Part shown: piece by piece, positions 25,922-35,356 of the stretch
Layout of the letters: every line of letters begins with the position of its first letter
Position numbering within the stretch: the stretch's first letter is position 1
Assembly (NCBI GenBank): GCA_017889705.1
Contig: JAGGAB010000037.1
Location: forward strand, 1-35,498
Reading direction: 5' to 3'
From: Bacillota bacterium
Lineage (GTDB): Bacteria; Bacillota; Negativicutes; Sporomusales; Sporomusaceae
DNA: 35,498 nt
The notes under the pieces: generated by a model
The model's input: only the letters and a program-made list of their open reading frames with translations
The model's database searches: none
What the model was told of the DNA's origin: nothing
Translations under genes and position numbers: made by a program

Positions 25922-26508
25922 GATTTTGTCCTCTCTGGTAGAATAAATGAATCTCGCTTCTTCAGCCAATTATCTACCGAAAACCAAGCTAAACCTATAC
26001 CAAGAATAACTCCTGCTGTTACCTGTACCCCTGTGTGTGCACTAGTTTCTATTCTTGACCAAGAAATAGCTACTGCGCAGCCATACCATAGCCATGCCAG
26101 GCGCGGATAAAACACAGTTAATAAAAAAGCCATGGTAAATGCATGTGTAGTATGACCGCTGGGAAAACCATCCGGCAGGCCGGTGGGCCGCAAAGACAAT
26201 TCACCAAAATCAATTTCCTTGAGCGCATGAACAACTACCCATACGGCAGCATCTACTTTAAGCACCATAGTAAAAAGGCTCTTACATTTTTTCTTATAAG
26301 CCACCCAAAACAAAATTCCGTTACTGACAATCAGAAACACATCATTTCCAATACCACTGAACAAGTTGGCTGCTATGAGGATTTCATTCATGTTGCTTTG
26401 AGGAACTAGGAGGGCAATAAGAATCATGACCATTCCAATAACAACCGCAAATTTCATGTTTTGCAGCCAAAAGTTACGGCGGCCAGAAACCATCCCATTC
26501 TCTTTCAT
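25918..26508 (-). CDS. PAP2-family membrane phosphatase
   Basis: 196 residues, about five membrane segments. Seen: the three-part phosphatase signature, with KEIDFGELSLRP, PSGHTTHAF and SRIETSAHTGVQVTAG (catalytic His near the last). Such enzymes remove phosphate from undecaprenyl pyrophosphate, phosphatidyl glycerophosphate or lipid A. Its position between a GT39 glycosyltransferase and the LptF/G-type permease suggests a lipid A or undecaprenyl substrate; this is inference. GGAGGT lies before the ATG, which overlaps the GT39 stop (TAATG). Confidence 0.88.
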   Translation of the reverse strand: MKENGMVSGRRNFWLQNMKFAVVIGMVMILIALLVPQSNMNEILIAANLFSGIGNDVFLIVSNGILFWVAYKKKCKSLFTMVLKVDAAVWVVVHALKEIDFGELSLRPTGLPDGFPSGHTTHAFTMAFLLTVFYPRLAWLWYGCAVAISWSRIETSAHTGVQVTAGVILGIGLAWFSVDNWLKKRDSFILPERTKS

Positions 26509-28076
26509 TAACTACCTCCGCTAATTGGTTTGCTGTTAAAGCCATACTTCATCGGGTAATATCCTTTGAAGTTTTTTGCATAATATACTGCTACATCAAA
26601 TTCGGCCTGCCCCCTACGATAGATAGGAAGGTTTCCCTTGAATTCAATCGTGTCAAAATACGGCGCCATTTCTTTTTCGATATCAGCCATATTCCGCTGC
26701 CCAATAATCAGGGCGTTCTGCCCGCGAAAAGCGGCGGGATTATGCATAAACGCAAAATGATGAGCTTCGTCATCCAGACACATAAGCGGCAGCTTACCGC
26801 CAAACGCATAATCCACCTTACCTGCGTCAATCCAATGTCTGGCAACCAAAAAATCAACGTTATAGGTTTTATCCAAAAGACCTTTTTCTGCCACAGTTCC
26901 CGGCAGATTAGACCAGTTAAGTGCTTCCCAGGACGGGTCTTCTTTGGCAAACCACCCCGGCTCTGCTGTTTTGATCCAACCGGTAGCCGTATGACTCCCC
27001 AAAATAACAACAATAAGCAGAAAAGCAGCAGCCGAAAAAGTCAGCCATCTGCGAACTGACCGGCGGGCAAACTGTATCCAGCCGGTAACCGCCTGACCCA
27101 AAAGCGGGAACACCAGTAAATATCCGGGAGCCTGCCAGTGGTATAATCCCTGCGCGCCCCACAAAGTGGCAATTGTAAATAATACAATTGGGCCAGCAGC
27201 CAAACAACATAAAAACCAGCGTTTGTCCTGCAGGCCATTAAACCTTGATCTGGCCGGGCCACGTCCAAGCCCCTTGGTAAACTGCCAGATAAGTGGCAAC
27301 CAAATCCACGGCAAAACCCAAACAGCCTGCCCGGCAATATTAGTAAGCATTTTTCCGGGATAAAACCCGCTGACCGCGCCGCGGCTGCCCTGAAACACGA
27401 AAGAAACCCAGTTGTGCTGGGCGTTCCAAATCAATACTGGTGAAAAAACGATAAAAGCAACAAATACAGCCAGATAGGGTCCCGGTGTTGCCAAGACCCA
27501 GCGGCGATCTTTGCTGGTAATTAAATAAATAAACAAACCAAGCACCAACAAGGCTGCATGATATTTGCTGAGTAGCCCCAGTCCTAAAAAGACACCGGCT
27601 GCTAACCATACAGCAAGTGACTGGCCGCGCTCCTGCGGAAAAAACATATGGCTGAGCAAATAAACCACAACCATCATACAAAACATCAGCGGACCGTCCG
27701 GCAATATCCAGCCTCCGCCGCTCAAACCAAACACGGCCGAAACATTAAGCAGCAGCGCTGCCCATACACCAGCCCAGTCACCAAAGAGTCTGGCCGTAAG
27801 GCGGTACATCAGCCAGGTCGTCCCTGCAAACAGTACAATAAACGGCAATCGTAATACAGCGGTACTTTCACTACCGGTTATATGTGTTGTCAACCAAATT
27901 ATCCATAGATGCAGCGGCGGATGATCAAAATAACTTAAGCTGAATTGCCTGGCAACAGCAGTTACATAGGTCTCATCAACACCCAGCCCAATACTTGCAC
28001 CCAAAGTCAGGCGCAGAAGAGAACCGGCGATAATAATCAACCACACCGCATTATACGGCGAGAGAATAATCGGCAT
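26508..28076 (-). CDS. GT39-family (ArnT/PMT-like) membrane glycosyltransferase
   Basis: 522 residues, many membrane helices. Seen: the first extracytoplasmic loop with VDETYVTAVARQF and YFDHPPLHLWIIWL (catalytic acidic residue and the DHPPL motif of this family), then repeated helices and a soluble C-terminal region (about 375-522). Family members transfer sugar from a polyprenyl-phosphate donor to lipid A or protein on the outer side of the membrane. GT2 and GtrA genes just upstream would make and flip that donor. AAGGAG precedes the ATG. Confidence 0.9.
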   Translation of the reverse strand: MPIILSPYNAVWLIIIAGSLLRLTLGASIGLGVDETYVTAVARQFSLSYFDHPPLHLWIIWLTTHITGSESTAVLRLPFIVLFAGTTWLMYRLTARLFGDWAGVWAALLLNVSAVFGLSGGGWILPDGPLMFCMMVVVYLLSHMFFPQERGQSLAVWLAAGVFLGLGLLSKYHAALLVLGLFIYLITSKDRRWVLATPGPYLAVFVAFIVFSPVLIWNAQHNWVSFVFQGSRGAVSGFYPGKMLTNIAGQAVWVLPWIWLPLIWQFTKGLGRGPARSRFNGLQDKRWFLCCLAAGPIVLFTIATLWGAQGLYHWQAPGYLLVFPLLGQAVTGWIQFARRSVRRWLTFSAAAFLLIVVILGSHTATGWIKTAEPGWFAKEDPSWEALNWSNLPGTVAEKGLLDKTYNVDFLVARHWIDAGKVDYAFGGKLPLMCLDDEAHHFAFMHNPAAFRGQNALIIGQRNMADIEKEMAPYFDTIEFKGNLPIYRRGQAEFDVAVYYAKNFKGYYPMKYGFNSKPISGGS

Positions 28077-28087
28077 AAAAATCTCCT

Positions 28088-28828
28088 TTACGGCTTAATG
28101 GGTTTAACCTTGGCAGCTTTCATGCCTGTTTTAGCCGTCCTAAGCTTAAGTACCATCCAAACTGCTTCCCGAAAAATCGACGAAGACATCTTCGACTGAC
28201 CTTCTGCCCGTTCTTCAAATACAATAGGAACTTCCTTTATAGCAAAGCCCAGTAAAAAGGCCCGATATGTCATCTCTATCTGAAAAGAATACCCGTTTGA
28301 CTTAACATCGTCAAGGTCAATTGTTTCCAACACCTTACGGCGAAAACACTTGAAGCCGCCGGTAAGATCATGAAAAGGCAGACTGAGAATAATCCGCGAG
28401 TACAAACTCCCTCCCAGGCTGATAATCCGGCGAATGAGACTCCAGTTGGTTACCCCTCCGCCAGAGACATAGCGGCTGCCTAATACCACATCACAGCCGG
28501 TAATAGCTTCCAAAAATTTCGGCAAATACTTTGGATTATGCGAAAAATCGGCATCCATTTCAAAAATATATTCGTACTCCCGCTGTAAAGCCCATTTAAA
28601 ACCGGCGATATAGGCGGTACCTAAGCCCAATTTCCCTGCACGTTTTATGAGAAATAACCGGCCCTGATATTCGCCGGCCATTAGATTTTCAATCAGCTCG
28701 CCCGTACCGTCCGGTGATCCATCGTCAACCACCAAAACATGGATATCGGGAACATAACTATAAATCAGCCCTAATAGTTCACCAATATTGTCTTTTTCAT
28801 TATAAGTTGGAATAATTACAAGTTTCAT
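28088..28828 (-). CDS. GT2 glycosyltransferase, polyprenyl-phosphate hexose synthase type
   Basis: 246 residues, GT-A fold, no membrane segment. Seen: VIIPTYNEKDNI, VVDDGSPDGT, FEMDADFSHNP (metal-binding DxD), SRYVSGGGVTNW and a C-terminal KEVPIVFEERAEGQSKMSS, all typical of DPM1-like dolichyl- or undecaprenyl-phosphate mannosyltransferases. It would load a sugar on undecaprenyl phosphate on the cytoplasmic side. Start: ATG at 28828, about 12 nt after GGAGG, overlapping the end of the GtrA gene; an upstream in-frame codon adds a 39-residue extension unlike the family. Confidence 0.92.
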   Translation of the reverse strand: MKLVIIPTYNEKDNIGELLGLIYSYVPDIHVLVVDDGSPDGTGELIENLMAGEYQGRLFLIKRAGKLGLGTAYIAGFKWALQREYEYIFEMDADFSHNPKYLPKFLEAITGCDVVLGSRYVSGGGVTNWSLIRRIISLGGSLYSRIILSLPFHDLTGGFKCFRRKVLETIDLDDVKSNGYSFQIEMTYRAFLLGFAIKEVPIVFEERAEGQSKMSSSIFREAVWMVLKLRTAKTGMKAAKVKPIKP

Positions 28829-29240
28829 GAGTAGTTGCTGCCTCCTCGCGATTTTTGCGCCTGTCATTAAAAGTAATTGCATAGTTAAGCGCAAAATTAA
28901 GAACTCCGGTAACACCAATGGCAATAAGCTGCGCCAGCATGGCATTTACGCCAAACTGTTCAACCAAGGCCTTTAAAACCGCAAGATTAGCAACAAAATT
29001 AACGATACTGCAAGCAACAAAGGAAATGTACTTGCGCCTGAAACTTTTATCAGCCGCCCTGCCTTTAAAGGTCCATAACAAATTCCAGATAAAATTGTTG
29101 GTAACAGCAGCTACAAATGACACCACAGCCGCAGTCATATAACTTATGCCCATAGCAATCAGCGGAACATATACTGCCATGTTAACGCCCACGCCAGACA
29201 AACCAATTACCGAAAACTTAGCAAACATCTTTAAAACCAT
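28800..29240 (-). CDS. GtrA-family membrane protein
   Basis: 146 residues with four membrane helices and a conserved N-terminal motif KFSVIGLSGVGVNMAVYVPL and WTFKGR after the second helix, typical of GtrA. Members of the family are proposed flippases for undecaprenyl-phosphate sugars. First gene of the run GtrA-GT2-GT39-PAP2-permease; it overlaps the GT2 gene by 29 nt. AAGGAG lies before the ATG. Confidence 0.92.
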   Translation of the reverse strand: MVLKMFAKFSVIGLSGVGVNMAVYVPLIAMGISYMTAAVVSFVAAVTNNFIWNLLWTFKGRAADKSFRRKYISFVACSIVNFVANLAVLKALVEQFGVNAMLAQLIAIGVTGVLNFALNYAITFNDRRKNREEAATTHETCNYSNL

Positions 29241-29372
29241 TGTATTGGGTCTCCTTATCTAGCAGTTCATCATAGCCAACACCTATATTATATCCAAAGG
29301 CAAGCATAAGTCATTATAATGTTGTTTTTGTATATAGGCAAGCGAAATACCGACAACTTGTCGATTAAACAA

Positions 29373-29402
29373 AAAATGAGGCTACACAAATTGCCTCATT
29401 TT
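29373..29402 (-). terminator. Terminator of motA-motB
   Basis: AAAATGAGGC (29373-29382)/GCCTCATTTT (29393-29402) with a 10-nt loop and a T-rich minus-strand tail (TTTTTTG). It lies about 75 nt after the motB stop. Confidence 0.85.
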
Positions 29403-29476
29403 AGCATAAACCAATTATTCACTTATTGCAATAGCATTCAAAATACAAAAATCTTGGAAACATCTTCGGCTACTAA

Positions 29477-30250
29477 TTATGGCCGGTAGTTACGCTGGAT
29501 CAACACTTCAACCCGGCGGTTAGCCGCGCGGCCTTCTTCTGTATTGTTATTGGCAACCGGCCGGTATTCTCCATAACCGGTAGCACTAAAACGTTCTGGT
29601 TTAAGTCCGGTATCCTGGGCTAGCAAAAATCTCATGAAATTTACTCCACGCCGGGAACTAAGCTCCCAGTTAGAAGGAAATTCGGCCGAATTTATTGGCA
29701 TAATATCAGTATGTCCCGAAACGGTAACCTTTTGGGTAAGCGGTGACAACAGTTTGGATATCTGCTCGCCAAACCGGCGCGATTCCGGTCTGAGAGTAGC
29801 GCTGCCTGAGGGAAATAATGCCGTATCCTTAATACGAATCATCAAGCCATCATCAGTTAGCAAAGTTACTAAGTCATTGCCGAGTCCGTTGTCTGCAATA
29901 TACTTATCTAGTTTCTTCTTAGTATCAACCAACTGCGCAGTTTCCTGATTATACGCCTTTTTCTCTTGGGTTGCCCCTACATTATCCATAACAACCGGCA
30001 AATACGGAACCGGCGGAGCCTGGCTGCCATTTTCCGGCTGAGGCGGTTTAGGACTATCCAGCAAAGCCGGGCTACCGCTAAACGCAATATTAAACGAAGC
30101 CCTCAACTGTTCAAATTTCTTCGTATCAACCTGGGCAGAAGCAAACAACACAATAAACAATGCCAAGAGCAGAGTTAAAATATCAGAATAAGGAACCAAC
30201 CAAGTTTCATCGGCATGTTCCTCATGATGTTCTTTTCTCTTCTTCCTCAT
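29477..30250 (-). CDS. motB: Flagellar motor stator protein MotB
   Basis: 257 residues. Cytoplasmic tail rich in Lys/His/Glu, then one transmembrane helix with the proton-binding Asp23 (PYSDILTLLLALF), a plug/linker, and a C-terminal OmpA-like peptidoglycan-binding domain (TVSGHTDIMP, ELSSRRGVNFMRFL, NRRVEVLI). It anchors the stator to the cell wall. The ATG overlaps the motA stop (TAATG), so A and B subunits are coupled. Asp23 with no polar change around it suits a proton-driven stator; sodium use cannot be excluded from sequence. Confidence 0.96.
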   Translation of the reverse strand: MRKKRKEHHEEHADETWLVPYSDILTLLLALFIVLFASAQVDTKKFEQLRASFNIAFSGSPALLDSPKPPQPENGSQAPPVPYLPVVMDNVGATQEKKAYNQETAQLVDTKKKLDKYIADNGLGNDLVTLLTDDGLMIRIKDTALFPSGSATLRPESRRFGEQISKLLSPLTQKVTVSGHTDIMPINSAEFPSNWELSSRRGVNFMRFLLAQDTGLKPERFSATGYGEYRPVANNNTEEGRAANRRVEVLIQRNYRP

Positions 30251-31035
30251 TATTTATCCTCCGGTTTCGGCTTTAATAATTCCCGAACCTTCTGCGGAAT
30301 AAATACCAGTAGTTTGGATTCGATGGCCATTGGCGAATCACCGGCTTGCAGGGATAATATCCCTTCTACCATCATGCGTTTGATCTCTACTTCTTCCAGA
30401 GATATCAGTTTAAGTTTGTTAGAAAACGGATGCCACAGCACATAACCGGTAAAAATACCCAAGAGTGTAGCAACAAACGCTGCGGCAATCGAGTGACCAA
30501 GTACTTCAATATCATTCAAATTACCTAAAGCTGCTATCAAGCCAACTACTGCGCCCAATACACCGAGCGTAGGCGCATACATGCCGGCCTGTGAAAAAAT
30601 AAGTGCTCCCGAACGATGACGTTCTTCCATGGCTTCAATATCCGCATCAAGCACATCTCGAACAAAATCAACATCCATGCCGTCAATAACCATGCTCATA
30701 CCATTTTTCAAAAACGGGTCATTGATTTCTTCCAGGCGACTTTCCAGCGCCAATATACCTTCACGCCGCGCCACCTGTGACAATTCAACAAATAAACGCA
30801 GCAAATCATCTTTGGCAATATGGTTTGGCTGTTGAACTAACTTCTTGCACAATACTGGAAAGTTCTTGATTTGATCCATCGGAAATGCGTTAAACAACGC
30901 CGCTGCCGTACCAACAATAATAATTAAAAATGCTGCTGGGTTTATAAGAACCGTAATGCTGGCGCCCTTCAGCACCATACCGACACCAACGGCTAAAATA
31001 CCCATTACCAAGCCAATAACTGTAGATTTTTCCAA
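30250..31035 (-). CDS. motA: Flagellar motor stator protein MotA
   Basis: 261 residues, four membrane helices with a large cytoplasmic loop. Seen: STVIGLVMG at the N-terminus, the loop with RREGILALE and MEERHRSGALIFSQAGMYAPTLGVLGAVVGLI (the conserved prolines and charged loop residues that meet the rotor), and GYVLWHPFSNKLKL. It forms the proton channel with MotB. Start: TTG at 31035, 8 nt after GGGAGG; an in-frame codon 39 nt upstream has no such site. Confidence 0.95.
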   Translation of the reverse strand: MEKSTVIGLVMGILAVGVGMVLKGASITVLINPAAFLIIIVGTAAALFNAFPMDQIKNFPVLCKKLVQQPNHIAKDDLLRLFVELSQVARREGILALESRLEEINDPFLKNGMSMVIDGMDVDFVRDVLDADIEAMEERHRSGALIFSQAGMYAPTLGVLGAVVGLIAALGNLNDIEVLGHSIAAAFVATLLGIFTGYVLWHPFSNKLKLISLEEVEIKRMMVEGILSLQAGDSPMAIESKLLVFIPQKVRELLKPKPEDK

Positions 31036-31130
31036 ATGAAAGCCCTCCCTATAGCGTCTAAGGCAAAGTACCACTATTATATATATCGCATTTTTTCGAA
31101 GGTAATTAAGGGCTTTCTTGAAACATAATT

Positions 31131-31160
31131 AAAATCCTGTCATATATATGACAGGATTTT
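31131..31160. terminator. Terminator of the ferritin operon
   Basis: Perfect 30-bp palindrome: AAAATCCTGTCAT, then a short TATA centre, then ATGACAGGATTTT. It lies about 60 nt beyond the ferritin stop. Its T-rich flank on the minus strand makes it the terminator for ferritin and the DUF255 gene; it could also work in the other direction. Confidence 0.85.
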
Positions 31161-31218
31161 CAAATTACAGCCTGCGTTACCGTGATTTTTTTCCATTTTA
31201 GTCGATTACTGTATTTTT

Positions 31219-31731
31219 TTAGGCATTAGCTGCCGGCGGCTGGTAAACCCTGCTAGCCAATTCTTTATCAAGATAAAATAACCCGGCTTCTTTTTCGCCA
31301 ACCAATTTAAGTTGCTCAAGCACCTCGCTGGCTGAAGCCTCTTCCTCAACCTGTTCGGTTACAAACCATTGCAAAAATATCTGGGCAGCAACATCTTTTT
31401 CTCCAACAGCCACTTCATGAAGCTGATTAATTAAGCGTGTCACATGCTCCTCATGCGCCAAAATCTTTTCAAATACTTCGACAGGACTGCCAAAGCTGGT
31501 TGGCGGCTCTTCAATGGCTTTAAGTGCAAGCTCACCACCGCGCGCAAGAATGTAATCGACAAACTTCAGCGCATGCATAGTTTCTTCTTGATATTGCACC
31601 CTTAGCCAGTTGGCAAAGCCTTTTAAACCCTTGGACATACAGTACCCTGACATGGCCAAATACAAATTTGCCGAATACATTTCAGCCTGAATTTGGCTAT
31701 TGATAGCCTTCTGCAATTTTCCACTAATCAT
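31219..31731 (-). CDS. ftnA: Non-haem ferritin (FtnA type)
   Basis: 170-residue iron-storage protein that forms a 24-subunit shell. The ferroxidase centre is complete: Glu17, Glu50 and His53 (EETMHALKF), Glu94, Gln127 and Glu130, the set seen in Escherichia coli FtnA. Tyr24 is also present. No haem-binding methionine of bacterioferritin was evident. AGGAG lies 9 nt before the ATG. It follows the DUF255 gene by 17 nt and probably shares its transcript; it ends at a strong terminator. Confidence 0.95.
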   Translation of the reverse strand: MISGKLQKAINSQIQAEMYSANLYLAMSGYCMSKGLKGFANWLRVQYQEETMHALKFVDYILARGGELALKAIEEPPTSFGSPVEVFEKILAHEEHVTRLINQLHEVAVGEKDVAAQIFLQWFVTEQVEEEASASEVLEQLKLVGEKEAGLFYLDKELASRVYQPPAANA

Positions 31732-31748
31732 TACTATCTACTCCTTTA

Positions 31749-33866
31749 TCATTGTTTATTGTTGCTTTGCGTAACTGCGAAACCTTCAATTCCTAAATTC
31801 CCCAGAGACTGTTTGAATTCCTCCAGCGTTTGCACCGGACGCTGACAGGCAAAATTTTCGCAGATATAGCCGGTTGCCCGTCCTCCCACCGCAGCCTGTT
31901 CTGCCATTGTCGGCAACAATTCCCTAAGATCTTCTTGATAATCCGGATCATTATAGATAACCGTTGTTTCCGGCATAAAACTCCGGGTTGCCAGAGCCAA
32001 CATAGACTGAACGGCGGCATCTACCTTAGCTCCGGCAATAACAATATGCCGGGGAGCCGTCAGGTAATAATCAAGCGCCAGCAAAAAATGCGTGTAGGCT
32101 CTGGGATAATGCGCAACAGCAGCACCAAAACAAGTAAACATAGCTTCTGCCATAGCCTGATATTCGTTATTGTCGGTTAGGCGTGCCAGCTTTAATAAAG
32201 CCAATGCAGCTACCGAATTACCCGAAGGCATGGCACCATCATAGATTTCCTTGGGACGAAGCAAAAGCTCTTCACCATCACTACCGGTAAAGTAAAATCC
32301 ACCATGTTCATCATCCCAGAATAATTCTTTCAAATCCTTGCTGATATGTAGTGCCTGCCGCAAATACTTAGGGTTAAACGTTGTTTCATAAACCTCAAGC
32401 AAACCCCATATTAAGAACGCATAATCATCCACATAGCCTTTATAGGCCGCATCGCCATCCCGGTAACGCGCCAACAGCCGTTTGCCATCGGCCGCCGTAA
32501 GCTTAGCCAAAACAAATTCTACCGCCCGTTCTGCTGCCCGCGCATAATCATCACGCTGCAGCACTCTGGCAGCCTTGGCCATTGCGGCAATCATCAACCC
32601 ATTCCAGGCTGTCAGAATTTTATCGTCTTTAAAGGGGTGAATCCGCTGTTCACGCACCTGGTATAACCTTTCCCTGGCTTTTGCCATCTTGGCTTCGAGT
32701 TCGGTAATATCCAGGTTGTTTTTAGCCGCATAATCATAAAGATCCTGATTAATTAAGTTCAAAATATTGGCGCCGCCTTCAAAATTGCCAACATGGGTCA
32801 CATCATAGACATCGGCAACCAGTTCACCAAGTTCCGGCCCCAATAGATTAAGAATCTCCTGCCGTGACCACACATAGAACTTACCTTCCACACCTTCTGA
32901 ATCGGCATCCTCTGCGGAATAAAAGGCCCCGCCTTCATTCGTCATATCACGCAGCACATAAGTAATTATTTCTTCGGCAATACGGGCAAAATCCGGATCA
33001 CCGGTGCACTGATATGCTTCCACATAGGCATAACACAAGAGTGCATTATCATACAGCATTTTTTCAAAATGCGGTGCCAACCACTTATTATCTGTTGAAT
33101 AACGGGCAAAGCCAAACCCAAGATGGTCGTAAATCCCGCCCCGGCTCATAGCATCCAGCGTCTTAATCACCATGGCAATGGCTTTCTTATCCCCGGTCCG
33201 CCGCCAGTAGCGCATCAAAAATAGTAAATTATGCGGCGTAGGAAACTTAGGTGCCGGCCCAAACCCGCCATAAGTAGGGTCAAAATCATTTAACAGTTGA
33301 GTAAATGCCTGCTCCAGCGTAGCTGCAGACAACTCCCCCGCTTTAGGCTTAACAACCGATTGCTGTAACGATTGCGATAGCTTTTCGCCAATCTCCTCAA
33401 TCTTCTCCCGGTTCTGATCCCATTGCTCCTTCAGCATGGACAACACTTCCAGCAGCCCAGGCCGCCCCCACATCGCATGCTTAGGCAAATATGTACCCGC
33501 AAAAAACGGCTTCTTATCCGGTGTCATCACAATAGTCAGCGGCCAGCCACCCTGACCGGTCACTGCCTGGCATACCGTCATATAAATATGATCAACATCA
33601 GGCCGTTCCTCACGGTCAACCTTAATCGCCACAAAATAGTTATTCAAAAGCGCCGCAACCTCTTCATCCTCAAACGATTCCCGCTCCATAACATGGCACC
33701 AATGGCACGTACTATAGCCACAACTAAAAAATATCGGCTTGTCTTCTGCCTTTGCCTTTGCAAAAGCATCTTCGCCCCACGGATACCAATCTATCGGGTT
33801 ATGGGCGTGCTGCAATAAATATGGACTTTTTTCATTAGCTAGGTGGTTAACGTGCTTAGTAGACAT
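31749..33866 (-). CDS. DUF255 thioredoxin-like / six-hairpin protein (YyaL-like)
   Basis: 705 residues. N-terminal thioredoxin-like DUF255 domain with [17 protein letters not shown] (near 50-66; the Cys-His-Trp-Cys pair replaces a CxxC active site), [24 protein letters not shown]; then a long alpha/alpha barrel like glycoside hydrolases ([34 protein letters not shown]). The family is widespread (Bacillus YyaL, human SPATA20), with no well-established activity. Start: ATG at 33866, 7 nt after GAGGT, preferred over an in-frame GTG 9 nt upstream. It precedes ferritin by 17 nt. Confidence 0.93.
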   Translation of the reverse strand: MSTKHVNHLANEKSPYLLQHAHNPIDWYPWGEDAFAKAKAEDKPIFFSCGYSTCHWCHVMERESFEDEEVAALLNNYFVAIKVDREERPDVDHIYMTVCQAVTGQGGWPLTIVMTPDKKPFFAGTYLPKHAMWGRPGLLEVLSMLKEQWDQNREKIEEIGEKLSQSLQQSVVKPKAGELSAATLEQAFTQLLNDFDPTYGGFGPAPKFPTPHNLLFLMRYWRRTGDKKAIAMVIKTLDAMSRGGIYDHLGFGFARYSTDNKWLAPHFEKMLYDNALLCYAYVEAYQCTGDPDFARIAEEIITYVLRDMTNEGGAFYSAEDADSEGVEGKFYVWSRQEILNLLGPELGELVADVYDVTHVGNFEGGANILNLINQDLYDYAAKNNLDITELEAKMAKARERLYQVREQRIHPFKDDKILTAWNGLMIAAMAKAARVLQRDDYARAAERAVEFVLAKLTAADGKRLLARYRDGDAAYKGYVDDYAFLIWGLLEVYETTFNPKYLRQALHISKDLKELFWDDEHGGFYFTGSDGEELLLRPKEIYDGAMPSGNSVAALALLKLARLTDNNEYQAMAEAMFTCFGAAVAHYPRAYTHFLLALDYYLTAPRHIVIAGAKVDAAVQSMLALATRSFMPETTVIYNDPDYQEDLRELLPTMAEQAAVGGRATGYICENFACQRPVQTLEEFKQSLGNLGIEGFAVTQSNNKQ

Positions 33867-34134
33867 TAGCATCACCTCATTTATTTGCTACTGTTTAGGA
33901 TTTGCTTGGTGATGGGTTTACATACGCTATATAATCAATAGTTGTTATTTGTTAGGTGTTGTTTTTATTTTAGTTGGAATGTTGTGGTAAGTCAAGAGAA
34001 AGAAAAACCAACCAGCAGTATCGAGAATGCTGATTGGTTTTTATTATATTAATGTAATTGTTTGTTTAAAAGTCTAATTTATATATAGAATTTTCATTGA
34101 GAAATAATTGTGTCAGCATTCCATCTCCATGACA
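33867..34134. other. AT-rich intergenic region
   Basis: Holds the DUF255 leader (33867-33990, T-rich plus-strand, no consensus promoter I can defend), the terminator at 34004-34042, and 34043-34134, in which I see nothing. Confidence 0.4.
34004..34042 (-). terminator. Terminator of the right-end genes
   Basis: AAAACCAACCAGCA (34004-34017) pairs with TGCTGATTGGTTTT (34028-34042) with one mismatch, around about 10 nt. T-runs follow on both strands. It is the last signal before the DUF255 gene and would end any transcript of the 34135-35356 genes. Confidence 0.8.
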
Positions 34135-34293
34135 CTACTCCTCAAAATTTCTAAATATCCATTTCCAAAGTTTAGCACTAGATTCATTCTTTTTGGGCAA
34201 TTCATTGTCTAAAAAAGGTCCTCTGCCGTCGGCCTTTAAGTTGTTCCGCCACCATCCAAATATTGAATTGAGACCGAAATTAACGATAGACAT
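34135..34293 (-). CDS. Possible small protein of 52 residues
   Basis: ATG at 34293 to TAG, in a different frame from the overlapping gene fragment to its right. The predicted product is rich in Trp, Asn and Lys (FGWWRNNLKADGRGPFL, KLWKWIFRNFEE). No Shine-Dalgarno precedes the ATG. It could be a remnant of a longer gene or chance; no family recognised. Confidence 0.25.
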   Translation of the reverse strand: MSIVNFGLNSIFGWWRNNLKADGRGPFLDNELPKKNESSAKLWKWIFRNFEE

Positions 34294-34616
34294 CGCTTGT
34301 AAAAATAATCATAATGTCTACTATCCTCAATATCTATTTTTGTTGTTTCGTGGTGTCGAATTCTAAAATCATTGCCAATTGCTGTAATTTCCAAAAATTC
34401 TTTTTCAAAAAGTACTTCATAGGGAATTTTTTGGTTACTCATACTAGTAATGATCTTACTTACAGATTTCTTCTTATCTAAAGTAGGAGAATAATATGTC
34501 TTTAGCCTTTCAAAAGCATCCCAAAGCTTTTCAACGGCAATTTTAAGATTACCCTCATCGTAATAGTTAGCGGCTTCTTGAAGTAATTCTTTGAGACCTT
34601 TCTCTTGAATCGGCAC
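34236..34616 (-). pseudogene. C-terminal part of a broken AbiJ-like abortive-infection gene
   Basis: 126 residues in frame, starting at a GTG with no Shine-Dalgarno. Seen: GLKELLQEAANYYDEGNLKI, VEKLWDAFERLKTYY, and a tail with IGNDFRIRHHETTKIDIEDSRHYDYFYKRCLSLI. This reads like the C-terminal domain of AbiJ-type proteins, in which an N-terminal part normally comes first. Its frame stays open upstream to 34652, beyond the stop (34631-34633) of the other piece, so a one-base shift between 34631 and 34652 would join them into about 370 residues. I infer a frameshifted gene; family assignment is from memory of motifs and only moderate. Confidence 0.6.
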
Positions 34617-34630
34617 TAATGAACTATCTT

Positions 34631-35356
34631 TTATTTGGCTATTGACGTGCTTTCAACTTTACCATATTGCATCTTTAATGCAATATCATTCAGTTTCAAT
34701 ATTGCATTAACTTGCGCTTCAAAATCAGTATCCTGGTTATATTTCTCAAAAAACTCTATTGCATCAATTACACAGAAGGGTGAACTATGATATACAAAGT
34801 CTTGTAGATTATTAGTGTCCATATACTTCCCTTGCTTGTTATAGCACTTTGGCGGATAAAACTGTCGAATTTCATTAAAAACCTCTTCACTTGTCGTAAC
34901 ATCATAATTCCAGCCAGTTTCATTTGTCTCTCGATAAACATTATTGTATTTTTCGAGAAGTTGATAAATTTGATTTCTTGCGTTCTGTTTGATAGAAAAT
35001 AATATTCTTTTCTCTTTAATTGCCCTTTGATTTCGTTGAGAATAAGGGATAAACATTTTGTTTTCTACTAAAGTAAATATTCTCCAATCGTAGACATCGC
35101 GGTTGGAAATTTTCCCTGCTGGATAAATTTCGTATCCATCGTTTTTCAGCAGTTTGTCAACCTCAGCGAGAAACTCTTTCCAATGTCCTTTTTCATCCCT
35201 TACTGCGGGATGAAATATTTCACAGATAAACCTTAAATACGTTTCGTCACTTCCGTTTTTCAATTGAAAACGTTCGTCCTCAAACACCCAACAAAATGGA
35301 TAATCATCATTGCTCACTGAGAATGTCAAGGGGACAGGTCCTTCGACACAACCCAT
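34631..35356 (-). pseudogene. N-terminal part of the broken AbiJ-like gene
   Basis: 241 codons. From about residue 15: NDDYPFCWVFEDERFQLKNG, SDETYLRFICEIFHP, WKEFLAEVDKLLKNDGYEIYPAGKISNRDVY, then IDAIEFFEKYN and a short end where the next piece should follow. The first 13 or so codons lie inside the inverted-repeat element at 35317-35414, and the ATG has no Shine-Dalgarno. So the original 5' end seems to have been lost to the repeat. The region is visibly more AT-rich than the neighbouring genes, suggesting horizontal origin. The alternative is an intact, unusual two-gene pair. Confidence 0.55.

Noticed and set aside
34236..35356. A CRISPR or restriction system at the right end
   Set aside because: No direct-repeat array or Cas/REase motifs; only AbiJ-like fragments are supportable.
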